A stretch of DNA of 64,000 nt from an uncultured Flavobacteriaceae bacterium (lineage in GTDB: Bacteria; Bacteroidota; Bacteroidia; Flavobacteriales; Flavobacteriaceae), in assembly GCA_947493535.1 (NCBI GenBank), contig CANLRK010000005.1:62001-126000 (forward strand), written 5' to 3'. This document shows, one piece after another, positions 39,309 to 48,885 of this stretch. The stretch's first letter is position 1. The number at the start of each line of letters is the position of its first letter. The translations under genes and the position numbers were made by a program. Under the pieces are notes generated by a model. The model had not been told where the DNA came from. It searched no databases and worked only from the letters and a program-made list of their open reading frames with translations.

Positions 39309-40274
39309 ATGCATAAAATATTTCTTTACATATTTCAGCTTTTACTTTTAACAACTCTTCATAGTTATGGACAATCTTATAATATGCAGAAAACGGACTT
39401 TAAAGGAAGTAACCCTGGTAACCTTACCATGTACAGATATGTTCCCAAAACGGCTACTACTAACACAAAACTTCCTTTAGTAGTTGTTTTACACGGCTGT
39501 ACACAAAACGGAAAATCAATTGCCAAAATAAGTGAATGGAACACACTTGCCGATAAGCATAATTTTATTGTTTTGTATCCTACCCAAAAAAGAATTAATA
39601 ATGTATCTAATTGTTTTAACTGGTTTCAATTAGATGATATTAGCAAGGAATCTGGGGAATTACAAAGTATCATTAATATGATTGATGACACCACTAAAAA
39701 CTATAACATTAATCATTCAAAAATTTTTGTATATGGCGTTTCTGCTGGTGGGGCTATGGGAGTTGCTTTACTAGCTGTGTATCCTGAATATTTTAATGCC
39801 GGGGCCATTTTTGCTGGCGCACCGTATAAAATTGCGATTACAAAAAGAACCGCATTACGAGCAATTACAAACTCTAAAATCAACTCTCCTAAAAAGTGGG
39901 CTGATTTAGTACCTAACATAAACACCACAAAAACTTTCCCAAAACTAATCGTTTATCATGGTGAGAGAGACAAAGTTGTAACAATTCAAAACAGTAAGGA
40001 GCTAATTAAACAATGGACTTATTTACATCAAATAGACACTGTGCCGGATAGTATTGTTTACAACTATAAATCGGCTCCTGTGGATAAAATTATTTACACC
40101 GATACTACAAAAACAGAAAAAATACTTTTTTACAAATTACTTACATGCGGACACCGAATACCAATAAACCCAGGGAAAGAAACAGATGAAGGCGGAAAAA
40201 AAAGTTTGTTTTCTAAAGATATTGGTTTTTTCTCAACTTATCATGTCGCTAATGACTTTGGTTTAATCAAGTAA
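39309..40274 (+). CDS. Secreted PHB-depolymerase-type esterase (alpha/beta hydrolase)
   Basis: The 321-residue product has a signal peptide (ending SYGQ) and the fold of the esterase PHB-depolymerase family, which includes feruloyl and acetylxylan esterases. The oxyanion region is VVLHGCTQNG, the nucleophile Ser145 is in YGVSAGGAMG, a candidate acid Asp is in YHGERDKVV, and the catalytic His is in CGHRIP. Five Cys are compatible with disulfides. Real substrate (polyester or plant ester) cannot be told. It is alone, convergent with the radical SAM gene. Confidence 0.85.
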   Translation: MHKIFLYIFQLLLLTTLHSYGQSYNMQKTDFKGSNPGNLTMYRYVPKTATTNTKLPLVVVLHGCTQNGKSIAKISEWNTLADKHNFIVLYPTQKRINNVSNCFNWFQLDDISKESGELQSIINMIDDTTKNYNINHSKIFVYGVSAGGAMGVALLAVYPEYFNAGAIFAGAPYKIAITKRTALRAITNSKINSPKKWADLVPNINTTKTFPKLIVYHGERDKVVTIQNSKELIKQWTYLHQIDTVPDSIVYNYKSAPVDKIIYTDTTKTEKILFYKLLTCGHRIPINPGKETDEGGKKSLFSKDIGFFSTYHVANDFGLIK

Positions 40275-40288
40275 TACATTTCGTGATT

Positions 40289-42142
40289 CTATAAATAATT
40301 TTCAATTAAATTATATGGATGTGTAGTAGGAGCAATATCAAACTCAAACCATTCTTGTAAATCTAATTCAAAACCTACTCCATTCAAATAATTGTGTAAA
40401 GCTAAATTTAAGCCCTCCTTAAATTTATAATGCTCTGTACCTTTTGGATCATTATGGTATAAATCATTTTGAGCAAACCCTTTAAATTCTGGCCCTGTAA
40501 TTTCTATTTCAAAAGCTTCAGGGTTCATTCCTATTGGACTGTGTGCTGTTGTAGTAAACTGATGCCAAAAGGCAGATTGAATACAATTATTTTCAAACAG
40601 TTGTCGAACTACCTCTAAAGAATCTATTGTTTCTTGAGCTGTTTGCGTTGGAAAACCATACATTAAATATGCATGTACCATTATACCATGTTTTGCAAAC
40701 GAATTGGTTACGCGAGCTACTTGCCCTATATCAACTCCTTTTTTCATTAACTTTAGTAATCTATCTGAAGCTACCTCTAAGCCACCTGTTACAGCTATGC
40801 AACCAGATTTTGCCAGTAATTCACATAATTCATCTGTAAATGTTTTTTCAAATCTTATGTTTGTCCACCATGTTATATACACCCTTTTTTCGATTAACTT
40901 TTCTGCTAAAGCACGAAGCATTTTTGGAGGAGCTGCTTCATCTACAAAGTGAAATCCTGTAATTCCTGTTTCTTTAATTATCTTCTCAATTTTAGCTACC
41001 AAATCATCTGCAGTTGTATTTTGATAGTTTCCTATATAATCCAAACTTACATCGCAAAAAGAACATTGCTTCCAATAACAACCATGTGATACGGTTAACT
41101 TATTCCATTTCCCATCACTCCATAAACGATGCATTGGATTCATTACATCTAAAAAAGAAATGTATTTGCTATGTGGTAAGCCTTCATAACTTGGTGCGGG
41201 TAAATTTTTATGATGGTATATACTATTTGGCTTTTTGCTTACATATACCACTTTATTGTTATTTACTATATATGTACGTTCTAGATCTCCTGCTACTGTT
41301 TTACCTGAAAGATATTCAATAATTCGCAGTAGTGGTCCTTCCCCATCATCCAAACTTATAAAATCAACATAATCAAATATTCTAGCGTCTTCTAAACTCC
41401 GTAATTCTGTATTACAATAACCTCCACCAAAGGCTACTTTTATCTTAGGGTGGTAATTTTTAATATACTGAGCGCACCTTAAGGCTGCAAATAAATTCCC
41501 TGGAAAAGGAATTGTAAAACATACTAATGTTGGTTTTTCTGTAACTAGTTTATTTTCTAATAACTCCAGTAACTCTTCCTCAATTATAGTAGGCTCATAC
41601 TGTAAAAACTCTTCCAGTTGATTAAAACTACTTGCAGAAGTTGATATCTGTTCAGCATAACGCGTAAATGAAAAAAACTCATCTACATTTGCTTGAATAA
41701 AATCACCTAACTCTTCAATAAATAGTGTTGCTATGTGTTTGGCCTTGTCCAATATTCCTAAATTCCCAAAAGCCCAACTCAAATCTTCTTCTAAATTAAG
41801 AGATCGATGCGCTTGAGGTAAAAACCCGTTGGACAGTAATTGGTATGCTTGGGTAACTTCATGATACTGTAAATAATTTATAACTACTTCAACCTTTTCT
41901 ATATACTCATTGCGTTGTTGCCACACTAAAGGAAATTCATAATTACCCTGCACATCGGCTTCTTCAAACACTTTCTGTATAAACTTTGAAGTAAATACTT
42001 TTGCAAACAATTCTATACTCAAGTCTGCTTGATTTACTTCAACTCCTTGTTCCTGAAGAAACCCTTTTAAATATGCTGTTGCTGGATATGGTGTGTTTAA
42101 TTGAGTAAAAGGAGGAGTAACTAAAAGTGTTTTGACTAACAT
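40289..42142 (-). CDS. Cobalamin-binding-type radical SAM protein
   Basis: The 617-residue protein has an N-terminal B12-binding-like Rossmann half (LLVTPPFTQLNTPYPA and VAFGGGYCN near residues 240-250, LDDGEGPLLRI). It is followed by a radical SAM domain with SHGCYWKQCSFCD near residue 350. The iron-sulfur ligands are spaced CX4CX2C; the more common spacing is CX3CX2C, and the longer spacing is seen in some families of this type. GGLEVASDRLL and HAYLMYGFPTQT are the SAM-binding strands. The reaction is unknown; no biosynthetic neighbours. A helical segment at about 60-200 separates the two N-terminal parts. Confidence 0.85.
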   Translation of the reverse strand: MLVKTLLVTPPFTQLNTPYPATAYLKGFLQEQGVEVNQADLSIELFAKVFTSKFIQKVFEEADVQGNYEFPLVWQQRNEYIEKVEVVINYLQYHEVTQAYQLLSNGFLPQAHRSLNLEEDLSWAFGNLGILDKAKHIATLFIEELGDFIQANVDEFFSFTRYAEQISTSASSFNQLEEFLQYEPTIIEEELLELLENKLVTEKPTLVCFTIPFPGNLFAALRCAQYIKNYHPKIKVAFGGGYCNTELRSLEDARIFDYVDFISLDDGEGPLLRIIEYLSGKTVAGDLERTYIVNNNKVVYVSKKPNSIYHHKNLPAPSYEGLPHSKYISFLDVMNPMHRLWSDGKWNKLTVSHGCYWKQCSFCDVSLDYIGNYQNTTADDLVAKIEKIIKETGITGFHFVDEAAPPKMLRALAEKLIEKRVYITWWTNIRFEKTFTDELCELLAKSGCIAVTGGLEVASDRLLKLMKKGVDIGQVARVTNSFAKHGIMVHAYLMYGFPTQTAQETIDSLEVVRQLFENNCIQSAFWHQFTTTAHSPIGMNPEAFEIEITGPEFKGFAQNDLYHNDPKGTEHYKFKEGLNLALHNYLNGVGFELDLQEWFEFDIAPTTHPYNLIENYL

Positions 42143-42160
42143 TTACTATTTATTTAACGG

Positions 42161-42168
42161 TAAAGATA
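42161..42168 (-). promoter_or_regulatory. -7 promoter element of the radical SAM gene
   Basis: On the minus strand TATCTTTA (7 of 8 to TAnnTTTG) is 18 nt before the ATG, the same octamer as for mpl. It also lies just beyond the obg terminator. Confidence 0.4.
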
Positions 42169-42191
42169 CAATTAATCTTTTCATGAAAACA

Positions 42192-42221
42192 TAAAAAAAG
42201 CCCACTAAACAGTGAGCTTTT
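42192..42221 (-). terminator. Terminator of the hpt-adk-obg operon
   Basis: On the minus strand AAAAGCTCACT, loop GTTT, then AGTGGGCTTTT pair with one G-U wobble in an 11-bp stem, followed by a T run. It lies 18 nt after the obg stop. Confidence 0.85.
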
Positions 42222-42239
42222 ATAAGTTATTATTTTGTG

Positions 42240-43253
42240 TTAAAAATCAGCATTTGGCGGATTTAACATTTGCCAAAGTTTATCTTTTAGTTGTGCAATT
42301 CCTTGCTGGGCAACCGAGGAAATAAACATGTAAGGCACTCCTAAATGTTCATCTAACTCGAATTTCATTTCTTCTTTTAATTCGTCATCTAGCATATCAC
42401 TTTTTGAAATAGCTACAAACCTATCTTTATCCAACATCTCTGGATTATATTTTTCTAACTCATTTAACAAAATATGATATTGCTCAACTATATCATTTGC
42501 ATCAGCAGGAATTAGAAACAATAATGTTGAGTTACGCTCAATATGACGTAAAAAATAATGTCCTAATCCTTTTCCTTCAGATGCACCTTCAATAATCCCA
42601 GGTATATCTGCCATAACAAATGATTGAAAATCACGATATTTTACAATTCCCAAATTAGGTTTTAACGTAGTAAACTCATAATTGGCAATTTTAGGTTTAG
42701 CTGAAGTTATTACAGATAGCAAGGTTGATTTTCCTGCGTTAGGAAAGCCTACTAAACCAACATCTGCCAACAACTTCATTTCTAAAGTTACATTTTTCTC
42801 CTCACCTTCTAAACCAGGTTGAGCATAACGAGGTGTTTGATTGGTTGGGCTTTTAAAGTGCCAGTTTCCTCTACCTCCTTTACCTCCTTGGCATAAAATT
42901 ACTTCTTGATTATTTTCTGTAATTTCGAACAACACCTCCTCGGTATCAGAATCTTTTACTACTGTTCCTAAAGGCACTTCTAAATAAATATCATCCCCAT
43001 CAGCTCCAGTACTTCTTCCTTTACTACCATTTTCTCCTTGCATTGCTCGGTGATGGCGCTTAAACTTAAAATGTAATAGAGTCCAATAATTTTCATTACC
43101 ACGAACAATTATATGTCCTCCACGGCCACCATCTCCACCATCAGGACCTCCTTTTTCAATATACTTTTCTCTATGCAAGTGAGTTGAACCTTTCCCCCCT
43201 TTACCAGAGCTAACGTGCAACTTTACATAATCTACAAAATTTCCTTCCGTCAT
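42240..43253 (-). CDS. obg: Obg/CgtA family GTPase
   Basis: ObgE is an essential GTPase in large-subunit assembly and stress control. The 337-residue protein has the Gly-rich Obg fold (about 1-160, [12 protein letters not shown] near 35-46) and the G domain: GFPNAGKST (169-177), [10 protein letters not shown], and the SKSD specificity motif in place of NKxD. The C-terminal OCT domain present in some Obg proteins is absent, as usual in Bacteroidetes. It follows hpt-adk by 42 nt; an inverted repeat CTCTTTT-GAA-AAAAGAG at 43261-43277 lies in the gap. Confidence 0.95.
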   Translation of the reverse strand: MTEGNFVDYVKLHVSSGKGGKGSTHLHREKYIEKGGPDGGDGGRGGHIIVRGNENYWTLLHFKFKRHHRAMQGENGSKGRSTGADGDDIYLEVPLGTVVKDSDTEEVLFEITENNQEVILCQGGKGGRGNWHFKSPTNQTPRYAQPGLEGEEKNVTLEMKLLADVGLVGFPNAGKSTLLSVITSAKPKIANYEFTTLKPNLGIVKYRDFQSFVMADIPGIIEGASEGKGLGHYFLRHIERNSTLLFLIPADANDIVEQYHILLNELEKYNPEMLDKDRFVAISKSDMLDDELKEEMKFELDEHLGVPYMFISSVAQQGIAQLKDKLWQMLNPPNADF

Positions 43254-43295
43254 AGTTTATCTCTTTTGAAAAAAGAGTGTTTTAAAGTTTGTTTT

Positions 43296-44408
43296 TTATT
43301 GCAATGCGTCAATCACAGTACTTAAACGCGTGGTAATATCTTCAATTGTTCCAATTCCGTTAACCGAATGAAACTTATTTTGTTGTGTATAAAAATTAAT
43401 TAATGGAGCTGTTTTTTGATTGTACTCTTCAAAACGGATTCTTATTTTTGCTTCATCCTGATCGTCTGCTCTACCCGATGTTTTTCCTCGTTCTAACAAA
43501 CGCTCTATTAAAACTTCATCATTAGCTTCTAAAGCTATGGTTGCAGAAATATCCATTTCTTTTTCTTCTAAAAAAGCATCTAACGCTTCTGCCTGAGCTG
43601 TAGTACGTGGAAATCCATCAAATATAAATCCATTAGCATCACGGTTGTTTTCTACTTCCGCCTGTAACATATTTATAGTTACCTCATCAGGAACCAGTTG
43701 CCCTTTTTCAATATATGATTTTGCTAACTTTCCTAACTCTGTGTTGTTTTTCATGTTGTAGCGAAAAACATCTCCTGTAGAAATGTGCACCAAATTATAT
43801 TTTGTTTTTAAAAATTCTGCTTGTGTTCCCTTTCCAGCCCCTGGCTTTCCGAATAAAACAATGTTAGTCATGCGTTGTGTGTTTTTTATTTGATATACTT
43901 CAGGTAAATTTCTTCCCAACCCATCATAATCTAAACCATAGCCTACAATAAATTTATCAGGAATTTCTATACCTACATAATGTATTTTTAAATCTTTTCT
44001 ATACGCTTCAGGCTTATAAAACAATGTGGCTATTTTTAATTGCTTTACTCCTTTTTCACTGAAAATATCATAGATTTCAGCTAAGGTTGTTCCTGTATCA
44101 ATAATATCTTCAATAATTACTACTGTACGGCCAGAAACATCTTGATTTAAACCAATTAAACGCTGTACATCTTCTGTAGAACTTACGCCTGCATACGATG
44201 CTAATTTCACAAATGTTACTTCACAAGGTTGTTGGTATTTTTTTACAAAATCACTAACCACCATAAAAGACCCATTAAGTATACCAATAAAAATTGGTGT
44301 TTCATCTTTTAAATCATCCGCTACTTTTTGAGCTAAATCTGTTACAGCTGCGTCTATTTCTGCTGCGGAAAGAAATGGTTTAAAATACTTATCGTGGAGT
44401 CTAATCAC
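43296..44408 (-). CDS. Fused hypoxanthine phosphoribosyltransferase-adenylate kinase
   Basis: A 370-residue protein with two complete enzymes. Residues 1-175 are hypoxanthine/guanine phosphoribosyltransferase, with the PRPP loop VVIIEDIIDTGTT (97-109) and KLASYAGVSS, for purine salvage. From about 181 is adenylate kinase: P-loop GKPGAGKGTQ (187-196), DGFPRTTAQAEALD, and the short lid ERGKTSGRADD, without the four-Cys zinc lid. A Met at 180 (codon at 43871-43869) could start adk alone, giving 191 residues. Both cores are intact, so this is a true fusion of otherwise adjacent genes. It precedes obg. Confidence 0.93.
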   Translation of the reverse strand: MIRLHDKYFKPFLSAAEIDAAVTDLAQKVADDLKDETPIFIGILNGSFMVVSDFVKKYQQPCEVTFVKLASYAGVSSTEDVQRLIGLNQDVSGRTVVIIEDIIDTGTTLAEIYDIFSEKGVKQLKIATLFYKPEAYRKDLKIHYVGIEIPDKFIVGYGLDYDGLGRNLPEVYQIKNTQRMTNIVLFGKPGAGKGTQAEFLKTKYNLVHISTGDVFRYNMKNNTELGKLAKSYIEKGQLVPDEVTINMLQAEVENNRDANGFIFDGFPRTTAQAEALDAFLEEKEMDISATIALEANDEVLIERLLERGKTSGRADDQDEAKIRIRFEEYNQKTAPLINFYTQQNKFHSVNGIGTIEDITTRLSTVIDALQ

Positions 44409-44433
44409 CTTATTGCGTTTTTTAATAAAAAAG

Positions 44434-44441
44434 CAAAGATA
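44434..44441 (-). promoter_or_regulatory. -7 promoter element of the hpt-adk operon
   Basis: On the minus strand TATCTTTG matches TAnnTTTG exactly, 25 nt before the ATG at 44408. No clear -33 TTG. The divergent purK box lies 65 bp away. Confidence 0.5.
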
Positions 44442-44505
44442 ACTATTTGATTACTATTTGTAAGGTTTTGCTTCACGATTTTAAAGCTCTTTAAATTTTT
44501 AAATG

Positions 44506-44513
44506 TATTTTTG
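44506..44513 (+). promoter_or_regulatory. -7 promoter element of purK-purE
   Basis: TATTTTTG is an exact TAnnTTTG match 26 nt before the purK ATG. The -33 region has TTTAAAG but no TTG. No purine riboswitch fold was seen; the leader is too short for one. Confidence 0.5.
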
Positions 44514-44539
44514 CGGCAACAACACAAACTAAACAACAC

Positions 44540-45697
44540 ATGACAACTTATTTTTCTTCAAATTTTAAATTAGGAATTTTAGGTGGTGGGCAATTAGGAC
44601 GAATGCTTTTACGAGAAACTAATAAGTTTGACATACAAACTTATGTTTTAGACCCTTCTAATGATGCTCCTTGTAAACCATATACAAATCATTTTACACA
44701 AGGTGACCTACTAGATTTTGACACCGTTTATAACTTTGGAAAACAAGTAGATGTACTCACTATAGAAATTGAAAGTGTTAACATTAATGCTTTACAAAAA
44801 CTAGAAAACGAAGGTGTAAGCGTATATCCTTCCAGTAAAACTTTAAGTGTTATTCAAAATAAAGCTACTCAAAAATTATTTTATACCGACAATAATATAC
44901 CAACAGCTCCTTTTTCTCGATTTGCTTTTACCTCAGAAATTGAAGATGCTATTGATAATGGCGGTATTAGTTTACCATTTGTATGGAAGGCTGCGCAATT
45001 TGGCTATGATGGAAATGGAGTAAAAATAATTCGTTCAGTTGAAGATTTAATTGACTTACCAAATACCGAGTGCATTGTTGAAGAGATGGTGCCTTTTAAA
45101 AACGAACTCGCCGTTATTGTTGCCCGAAATCCTTCAGGTGAAATAAAAAATTACCCTGTTGTTGAAATGGAGTTTCATCCAGAAGCTAATCAAGTAGAGT
45201 ATGTAATTTGTCCTGCTCGTATTTCAGAAAAAGTAGCACAAAAGGCTATTGAGGTTGCTTTAAAAGTTTCTGAGAAAATTAATCATGTTGGTCTTTTAGC
45301 TATTGAATTATTTCAAACTCATGATGATGAAATATTAGTGAATGAAGTGGCTCCTCGTCCGCATAACTCAGGCCACCAAACTATTGAAGCATCCTATACC
45401 TCTCAATTTGAACAGCACTTACGCGCTGTTTTAAATTTATCCTTGGGAAGTACGGATAATAAAACCTCTGGAATTATGGTAAACTTAGTTGGAGCGGAAG
45501 GACACACAGGAAATGTTGTCTACCAAAATATTGATACTATTTTGGCTATGAGCGGAGTAACACCCCATATTTACGGGAAAAAAGAAACTCGTCCTTTCAG
45601 AAAAATGGGTCATGTAACCATTGTACACAAAGATATTGATACAGCTAGAGAAATAGCTCAAAAAGTAAAAGAAACAATAAAAGTTATTAGCAACTAA
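44540..45697 (+). CDS. purK: N5-carboxyaminoimidazole ribonucleotide synthase
   Basis: PurK is an ATP-grasp enzyme that carboxylates AIR to N5-CAIR in purine synthesis, using ATP and bicarbonate. The 385-residue product has LGILGGGQLGRML at the N-terminus (about 12-24), the ATP-grasp region FVWKAAQFGYDGNG near 148-161, CIVEEMVPFKNELAVIVAR near 179-197, and the metal-binding LVNEVAPRPHNSGHQTIE near 258. Complete. It is followed by purE after 11 nt; the next two genes run in the same direction. Confidence 0.95.
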   Translation: MTTYFSSNFKLGILGGGQLGRMLLRETNKFDIQTYVLDPSNDAPCKPYTNHFTQGDLLDFDTVYNFGKQVDVLTIEIESVNINALQKLENEGVSVYPSSKTLSVIQNKATQKLFYTDNNIPTAPFSRFAFTSEIEDAIDNGGISLPFVWKAAQFGYDGNGVKIIRSVEDLIDLPNTECIVEEMVPFKNELAVIVARNPSGEIKNYPVVEMEFHPEANQVEYVICPARISEKVAQKAIEVALKVSEKINHVGLLAIELFQTHDDEILVNEVAPRPHNSGHQTIEASYTSQFEQHLRAVLNLSLGSTDNKTSGIMVNLVGAEGHTGNVVYQNIDTILAMSGVTPHIYGKKETRPFRKMGHVTIVHKDIDTAREIAQKVKETIKVISN

Positions 45698-45708
45698 ACA
45701 CACACAAC

Positions 45709-46200
45709 ATGCCACAAGTAGGAATAATTATGGGAAGCACAAGTGATCTTCCTATCATGCAACAAGCTATAGATATTTTAACCAGTTTTGATATAGAGGT
45801 AGAAGTAGACATTGTTTCGGCTCATCGAACACCAGAAAAACTATTTGACTATAGTAAAAATGCACACACAAGAGGCATTAAGGTTATTATTGCTGGAGCT
45901 GGTGGAGCTGCTCATTTACCAGGTATGGTGGCTTCGTTATCACCGTTACCTGTAATTGGCGTACCAGTAAAATCACGAAACTCTATTGACGGATGGGATT
46001 CTGTATTGTCAATTTTACAAATGCCAGGAGGAGTTCCTGTAGCAACTGTGGCCCTAGACGGCGCTCAAAATGCTGGAATTTTAGCCGCGCAAATTATTGG
46101 TGCTTCAGATAAATGTGTACTTGACAAAATACTAGTTTATAAAGAAGGACTAAAGCAAAAAGTTATTACAGGAGCTCAAGAAGTAAAAAACAACTACTAA
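45709..46200 (+). CDS. purE: N5-carboxyaminoimidazole ribonucleotide mutase
   Basis: PurE class I converts N5-CAIR to CAIR, the step after PurK. The 163-residue product has the signatures MGSTSDLPIM (residues 8-17), VSAHRTPE near 40-47 with the catalytic His, GAGGAAHLPGM near 66-76, and VKSRNSIDGWDS near 88. Length is normal. It is paired with purK, typical of bacteria using the two-step route. Confidence 0.96.
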   Translation: MPQVGIIMGSTSDLPIMQQAIDILTSFDIEVEVDIVSAHRTPEKLFDYSKNAHTRGIKVIIAGAGGAAHLPGMVASLSPLPVIGVPVKSRNSIDGWDSVLSILQMPGGVPVATVALDGAQNAGILAAQIIGASDKCVLDKILVYKEGLKQKVITGAQEVKNNY

Positions 46201-46237
46201 CTTAGCTAAAAATTACTAATCTGATATAAAAACACCC

Positions 46238-48259
46238 ATGAACGCATTATTAAGTCCTTTTAATTTAGCTCCTTTTTCAAGCATTAAAAACGAGCATTTT
46301 TTACCTGCTTTCACAAACGCTATTGCGCTTGCTAAAAAAGAAATTGAAACTATAACGACTAATAATGACGCACCTACCTTTGAAAACACTATTGAAGCGC
46401 TCGACTATTCAGGAGAGCAATTAGATCGTGTTTCAAGCGTATTTTTTAATTTAAATGCTGCAGAAACTAATGATGAAATCCAGAAAATAGCTCAAGAAGT
46501 TTCTCCTTTATTATCAGAATTTAGTAACGATATTGCTCTAAATAAAGTACTGTTTGATAAAATAAGTACTGTATATCATAATCGGAAAAACTTAATGCTT
46601 AATGCTGAGCAACAAACACTTTTAGAAAAAAAGTATAAAAGTTTTTCCCGAAATGGAGCAAATCTTCCTGAAGATAAAAAAGAGCAGCTTCGCGCAATTG
46701 ACAAAGAACTCGCCAGCCTAAAACTTACTTTTGGTGAGAATGTACTAGCAGAAACGAATGCTTTTGAATTACACCTAACTAAAAAAGAAGACGTTACTGG
46801 TATTCCTGAAGGCACATTAGAAGCAGCTGCTCAATTGGCAGCTCAAAAGGGTAAAGAAGGTTGGATTTTCACGTTAGACTACCCTAGTTACATCCCTTTT
46901 ATGAAATACGCAGATTCTCGAGAACTGCGCAAAAAAATGGCTATTGCTTTTGGAGCCAAAGGTTTTCAAGACAATAAATTTAATAACGAAAAAATTGTAT
47001 TAAAAATAGTTCAACTTCGTCATGAACGCGCAAAATTACTAGGATATAGTACACATGCACATTTTATTTTAGAAGAACGCATGTCTGGCTCTCCTGAAAA
47101 AGTAACTACTTTTTTAAATGATTTGTTAGAAAAAGCTAAACCTGTAGCCTTAAAAGAATTTAAAGAATTAGAGGAGTTTGCACAAGAATTAGATAGTATT
47201 GAGTACTTAGAAAAATGGGATAGCGCCTACTATTCAGAAAAACTAAAAAACAAACTGTTTAACCTTGACGACGAGAAACTGAAACCCTATTTCAAACTAG
47301 AAAATGTTATTACTGGTGTATTTACAGTTGCTAAAAAATTATACGGGTTAAGTTTCCAACAAGTTAGTAATATTGATACTTACCACCCAGATGTAAAAAC
47401 CTATGAGGTTTCCGATGAAAACAACAAATTAATCGCAGTTTTTTACGCCGACTTTCACCCTAGAAAAGGTAAACGCAACGGTGCATGGATGACTTCTTTC
47501 AAGGGGCAAAAAATAAAAGCAGGTGTTAATGACAGACCGCATATTTCTAATGTATGTAACTTTACCAAACCTACAGAAACCAAACCATCATTATTAACAT
47601 TTAATGAAGTTACCACTTTGTTTCATGAGTTTGGACATGGTCTGCACGGTATGCTTGCTAACACAACCTACCCGAGTCTTTCAGGGACCTCGGTATATTG
47701 GGATTTTGTTGAATTACCAAGTCAGATTTTAGAAAATTGGTGTTTTGAAAAAGAATGTTTGGATTTATTTGCAAAACATTACGAAACTGGAGAATCTATT
47801 CCTATGGAATTTATTGAGAAGATTAAGGCTTCGGCTAATTTTCAAGAAGGAATGGCTACCCTACGTCAGTTAAGTTTTGGTTTGCTAGACATGGCTTGGC
47901 ACGGTAGTCAGTCACCTGAAACCATTAAAAATGTTAAAGAATTTGAACAAGCTGCTTTTGCTAACACAAAACTCTACCCTGATGTGGCGCAAAACTGTAT
48001 GAGCACTGCTTTTTCACATATTTTTCAAGGCGGATACTCTTCAGGATATTACAGTTACAAATGGGCAGAAGTATTGGATGCTGATGCCTTTGAAATGTTT
48101 AAAGAACATGGTATTTTTAACCGAGAGATTGGACAATCATTTGCCGATCATATTTTAAGCAAAGGTGGTACGGAACACCCTATGACCTTATATAAACGTT
48201 TTAGAGGTGCCGAACCAAAACCAGAAGCTTTATTAAAAAGAGCTGGGTTAATTAGCTAA
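46238..48259 (+). CDS. M3 family metallopeptidase (oligopeptidase A/Dcp type)
   Basis: The 673-residue protein is a zinc peptidase that cleaves short peptides in the cytoplasm. The zinc motif HEFGHGLHG starts at His463, with a third ligand Glu expected in WDFVELPSQILENW. Other family hallmarks are NVCNFTKP and SYKWAEVLDADAFEMF near the end. No signal peptide. Length agrees with Dcp and OpdA (about 680 residues). It starts 37 nt after purE and may be co-transcribed. Whether it is a dipeptidyl carboxypeptidase or an endopeptidase cannot be settled by eye. Confidence 0.92.
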   Translation: MNALLSPFNLAPFSSIKNEHFLPAFTNAIALAKKEIETITTNNDAPTFENTIEALDYSGEQLDRVSSVFFNLNAAETNDEIQKIAQEVSPLLSEFSNDIALNKVLFDKISTVYHNRKNLMLNAEQQTLLEKKYKSFSRNGANLPEDKKEQLRAIDKELASLKLTFGENVLAETNAFELHLTKKEDVTGIPEGTLEAAAQLAAQKGKEGWIFTLDYPSYIPFMKYADSRELRKKMAIAFGAKGFQDNKFNNEKIVLKIVQLRHERAKLLGYSTHAHFILEERMSGSPEKVTTFLNDLLEKAKPVALKEFKELEEFAQELDSIEYLEKWDSAYYSEKLKNKLFNLDDEKLKPYFKLENVITGVFTVAKKLYGLSFQQVSNIDTYHPDVKTYEVSDENNKLIAVFYADFHPRKGKRNGAWMTSFKGQKIKAGVNDRPHISNVCNFTKPTETKPSLLTFNEVTTLFHEFGHGLHGMLANTTYPSLSGTSVYWDFVELPSQILENWCFEKECLDLFAKHYETGESIPMEFIEKIKASANFQEGMATLRQLSFGLLDMAWHGSQSPETIKNVKEFEQAAFANTKLYPDVAQNCMSTAFSHIFQGGYSSGYYSYKWAEVLDADAFEMFKEHGIFNREIGQSFADHILSKGGTEHPMTLYKRFRGAEPKPEALLKRAGLIS

Positions 48260-48270
48260 ATATATTTCAT

Positions 48271-48278
48271 TACATTTG
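48271..48278 (+). promoter_or_regulatory. -7 promoter element of the ECF sigma gene
   Basis: TACATTTG is an exact TAnnTTTG match 19 nt before the ATG and within the short gap after the M3 peptidase gene. No -33 TTG is evident. Confidence 0.45.
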
Positions 48279-48297
48279 AGTGTATTAATTCTAACCA

Positions 48298-48852
48298 ATG
48301 CCTAAACATCAATTAAACCCAAAAAAATGGATTGACAGCTATGCTGATTATCTTTTTAATTACACTATTACTCGTGTAAACGATAAAGATATTGCAGAAG
48401 ATTTGGTACAAGAAACTTTTTTCTCAGGGTTAAAATCTGCTCAAAACTTTAAAGGGGAAGCTTCTGAAAGAACTTGGCTAATTTCTATCTTAAAAAGAAA
48501 AATAATTGATCATTATCGAAAAATAAACTCTACTAAAGGAAAGGCTGAAGTACGCGTAAATTTTTCTGAAAGTGATACAGAAGGTGATTGGCTAGAAGAA
48601 CGCGTAGCCGATCCGTTTGACAAAAATGCCGAAAATGAAATTGAAAACACAGAACTTGGTTTAGCTATACATAATTGTTTAGAGAAACTACCTCAAAAAC
48701 AAGCTGATATTTTCAAAAAGAAAACCATACAAAACTTTGATACTGAAGCAATTTGTAATGAATACAACATTACTCCGTCTAACCTTTGGGTTATCATTCA
48801 CAGGGCTAGAACAACCTTAGCTAACTGTTTAGATGAAACATGGTTTAAATAA
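48298..48852 (+). CDS. ECF-type RNA polymerase sigma factor
   Basis: A 184-residue group-IV sigma-70 factor. Region 2 covers about residues 10-80 (SYADYLFNYTITRV, DIAEDLVQETFF, SERTWLISILKRKIIDHYR), and region 4 about 125-180 (CLEKLPQKQADIF, then a helix-turn-helix ending ITPSNLWVIIHRARTTLANCL). It has no signalling extension. The next gene, 33 nt on, encodes a small anti-sigma-like protein, so this is a typical flavobacterial sigma/anti-sigma pair. Target genes cannot be read from the sequence. Confidence 0.9.
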   Translation: MPKHQLNPKKWIDSYADYLFNYTITRVNDKDIAEDLVQETFFSGLKSAQNFKGEASERTWLISILKRKIIDHYRKINSTKGKAEVRVNFSESDTEGDWLEERVADPFDKNAENEIENTELGLAIHNCLEKLPQKQADIFKKKTIQNFDTEAICNEYNITPSNLWVIIHRARTTLANCLDETWFK

Positions 48853-48885
48853 TTTAATGATAAAACCAGTTTAGTGAAAAAGAAT

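Noticed and set aside
48874-48885. GTG start for the anti-sigma-like protein
   Set aside because: An ATG 12 nt downstream keeps all conserved residues, and GTG starts are uncommon here; the ATG is preferred though not proven.
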